A stretch of 5,359 bases of DNA from an uncultured Chloroflexota bacterium (GTDB taxonomy: Bacteria; Chloroflexota; Anaerolineae; Aggregatilineales; Phototrophicaceae): contig CALMZT010001127.1 in assembly GCA_937870805.1 (NCBI GenBank), forward strand, positions 1-5,359, given 5' to 3'. Under the pieces are notes generated by a model. It was not told the origin of the DNA, ran no database searches, and worked only from the letters and a program-made list of their open reading frames with translations. Below are positions 4,509 to 5,359 of this stretch, in pieces (position 1 is the first letter of the stretch; each line of letters starts with the position of its first letter). The position numbers and the translations under genes are program-made.

Positions 4509-5096
4509 TTAGGAGACGCGCGGGGCGTAGCGTTTGCGCTGTCCAGCGAGAACATTGCGTGCGCGTTTGCCGTTGTCTTCCTCGACCAGCGATGAGGTGC
4601 GCCCGTAAAACGGCATCTCTTTACTGGTGTAAACGTGGTAATCGGCGTAGAAACGCAGCGCCTCTTGTGCCTCATGCAGTTGGCGTTCGAGATCGTCGCG
4701 CTCGTCTTCAAGGTCTTCGATGAGTTCATTCGCCAGCAGCGACGCGCTGTAGAAGTCAATCGCGTTCTGGCGCAGGAAGCTGATATTCTGCGACATGCGC
4801 AGCATACTGATTTGAAGGTCTTTTTCGGTAGTGCTGACTGAGCGTGTCACGTGTCCATCGCCCATGCCGGGCATTTGGATGGTCTGGTCGGGAGTCGCCT
4901 CGATCTCATGAGGGAAGACACCCCATGTGCTGTTGCCAAAATCGACCTCGATCATATTGTTGAATTGTGAAATGACTACCCCTGCTGTGCCTGCTTTGAT
5001 CGCGTTATTATTTTGGTCGATAATATCCACTACTGCGATCACTCTCAGCCCTGGCACAGGAATCAAGGGTGCGCGTTGGTGATTTTCCACTGACAT
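4509..5096 (-). CDS. Unrecognised protein with SH3/KOW-like start and coiled coil
   Basis: I do not recognise this 195-residue protein. Residues 15-66 (GLRVIAVVD ... IKAGTAGVV ... MIEVDF ... WGVFPHEIE) have the strand-turn rhythm of a small SH3/KOW-like barrel, with the typical pattern of Gly-Thr-x-Gly-Val then V-F/Y-x. A Gly/Met linker (75-85) leads to a long charged helix from about 90 to 150. It includes ELIEDLEDERDDLERQLHEA (124-143), which is heptad-like and probably forms a coiled coil. The tail (176-192) is Lys/Arg-rich and could touch nucleic acid or acidic partners. It has no signal or membrane segment. GAGGGA (5102-5107) sits 5 nt before the ATG. As first gene of the operon it may organise or regulate the two enzymes, but nothing shows this directly. 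Confidence 0.82.
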   Translation of the reverse strand: MSVENHQRAPLIPVPGLRVIAVVDIIDQNNNAIKAGTAGVVISQFNNMIEVDFGNSTWGVFPHEIEATPDQTIQMPGMGDGHVTRSVSTTEKDLQISMLRMSQNISFLRQNAIDFYSASLLANELIEDLEDERDDLERQLHEAQEALRFYADYHVYTSKEMPFYGRTSSLVEEDNGKRARNVLAGQRKRYAPRVS

Positions 5097-5124
5097 GCGA
5101 TTCCCTCAAATAACGCTTTATTAC

Positions 5125-5153
5125 ATTATACCGCAACTTGGTAGGAGTGTCAT
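5125..5153 (-). promoter_or_regulatory. Sigma-70-type promoter of the three-gene operon
   Basis: On the minus strand, ATGACA (5148-5153, five of six consensus bases) is followed after exactly 17 nt by a perfect TATAAT (5125-5130). Transcription would start near 5118, leaving a leader of about 20 nt that contains the GAGGGA ribosome-binding site. This is the best promoter in the window and points to steady, housekeeping-level expression. Confidence 0.75.
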
Positions 5154-5238
5154 CGTATCAAACACAAAGAAATGATGAATTCTCTGTAGTGTAGCGCTAT
5201 CTCCGTTTGGACGAAAGCGATTTCATGGGGTATCGCCG

Positions 5239-5269
5239 TTGACGTAGCTTATCCTTCCCAAACTATAAT
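5239..5269 (+). promoter_or_regulatory. Possible divergent promoter towards the right edge
   Basis: TTGACG (5239-5244) and a perfect TATAAT (5264-5269) are separated by 19 nt, longer than ideal. It points to a gene beyond the window; the ORF starting at 5279 stops after 17 codons. GGTATCGCC (5229-5237) and GGCAATACC (5281-5289) flank it as an 8-of-9 inverted repeat. The rest of 5154-5359 holds no recognised gene. Confidence 0.35.
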
Positions 5270-5359
5270 AAGTTCCCAATGGCAATACCTTCGCCAAAAA
5301 TGAAGGGATGTAGGGCTTTTGAGGTAGAGTAGTTGTCAACCAAAACAAACGACTCAGGT

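Noticed and set aside
4460..4759. 99-codon minus-strand ORF inside the coiled-coil gene
   Set aside because: It is an out-of-frame shadow of the 195-residue gene, Thr/Arg-rich with no recognisable features and no ribosome-binding site.
5311..5339. Minus-strand TTGACA (5334-5339) as a second operon promoter
   Set aside because: At 17 nt the matching -10 position reads GCCCTA, far from consensus, and the start would lie about 200 bp from the gene.

Overview
The window reads like an environmental bacterium with moderate G+C genes, strongly A+T-rich intergenic DNA and many short palindromic repeats. The protein styles, the GTAGGGG-type palindromes and the ACTGNNN heptamer tracts make me lean towards Chloroflexota, possibly an Anaerolineae-like lineage, with cyanobacteria as the main alternative. 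This is an inference from style and no marker gene settles it. There are no rRNA or tRNA genes, no CRISPR array and no recognisable defence or phage module.

Layout, left to right. A small single-RRM RNA-binding protein (3-236, minus) has a structured A+T-rich leader. Next comes a 555-bp insertion-sequence derivative (419-973) with 28-bp terminal inverted repeats. It holds only the first ~50 and last ~120 codons of an ISKra4-like transposase, and it abuts the stop codon of a small DUF3892 protein gene (976-1227, minus). The upstream side of that gene carries a ~79-bp MITE-like element with IS6-like tips around a perfect 28-nt palindrome, followed by a second perfect palindrome (1468-1491). A YccU-type CoA-binding protein (1564-1995) is the only convincing plus-strand gene. 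The 1996-2392 gap between convergent genes holds hairpins, two heptamer tracts and a GCA tract.

The right half (2393-5153) is one minus-strand operon. A near-consensus sigma-70 promoter (ATGACA, 17 nt, TATAAT) drives an unrecognised protein with an SH3/KOW-like start and a coiled coil. An alpha/beta-hydrolase-fold protein and a BaiN/HI0933-type flavoprotein follow. The last two genes overlap by 8 bp. The ribosome-binding site of the hydrolase lies in a perfect 9-bp inverted repeat, so its translation may be controlled separately. No shared pathway is evident from sequence alone.

The points most worth following are the two mobile-element derivatives beside the DUF3892 gene, the masked ribosome-binding site inside the operon, and the unknown operon partner. 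I see no clear evidence of a wholly new biological system.
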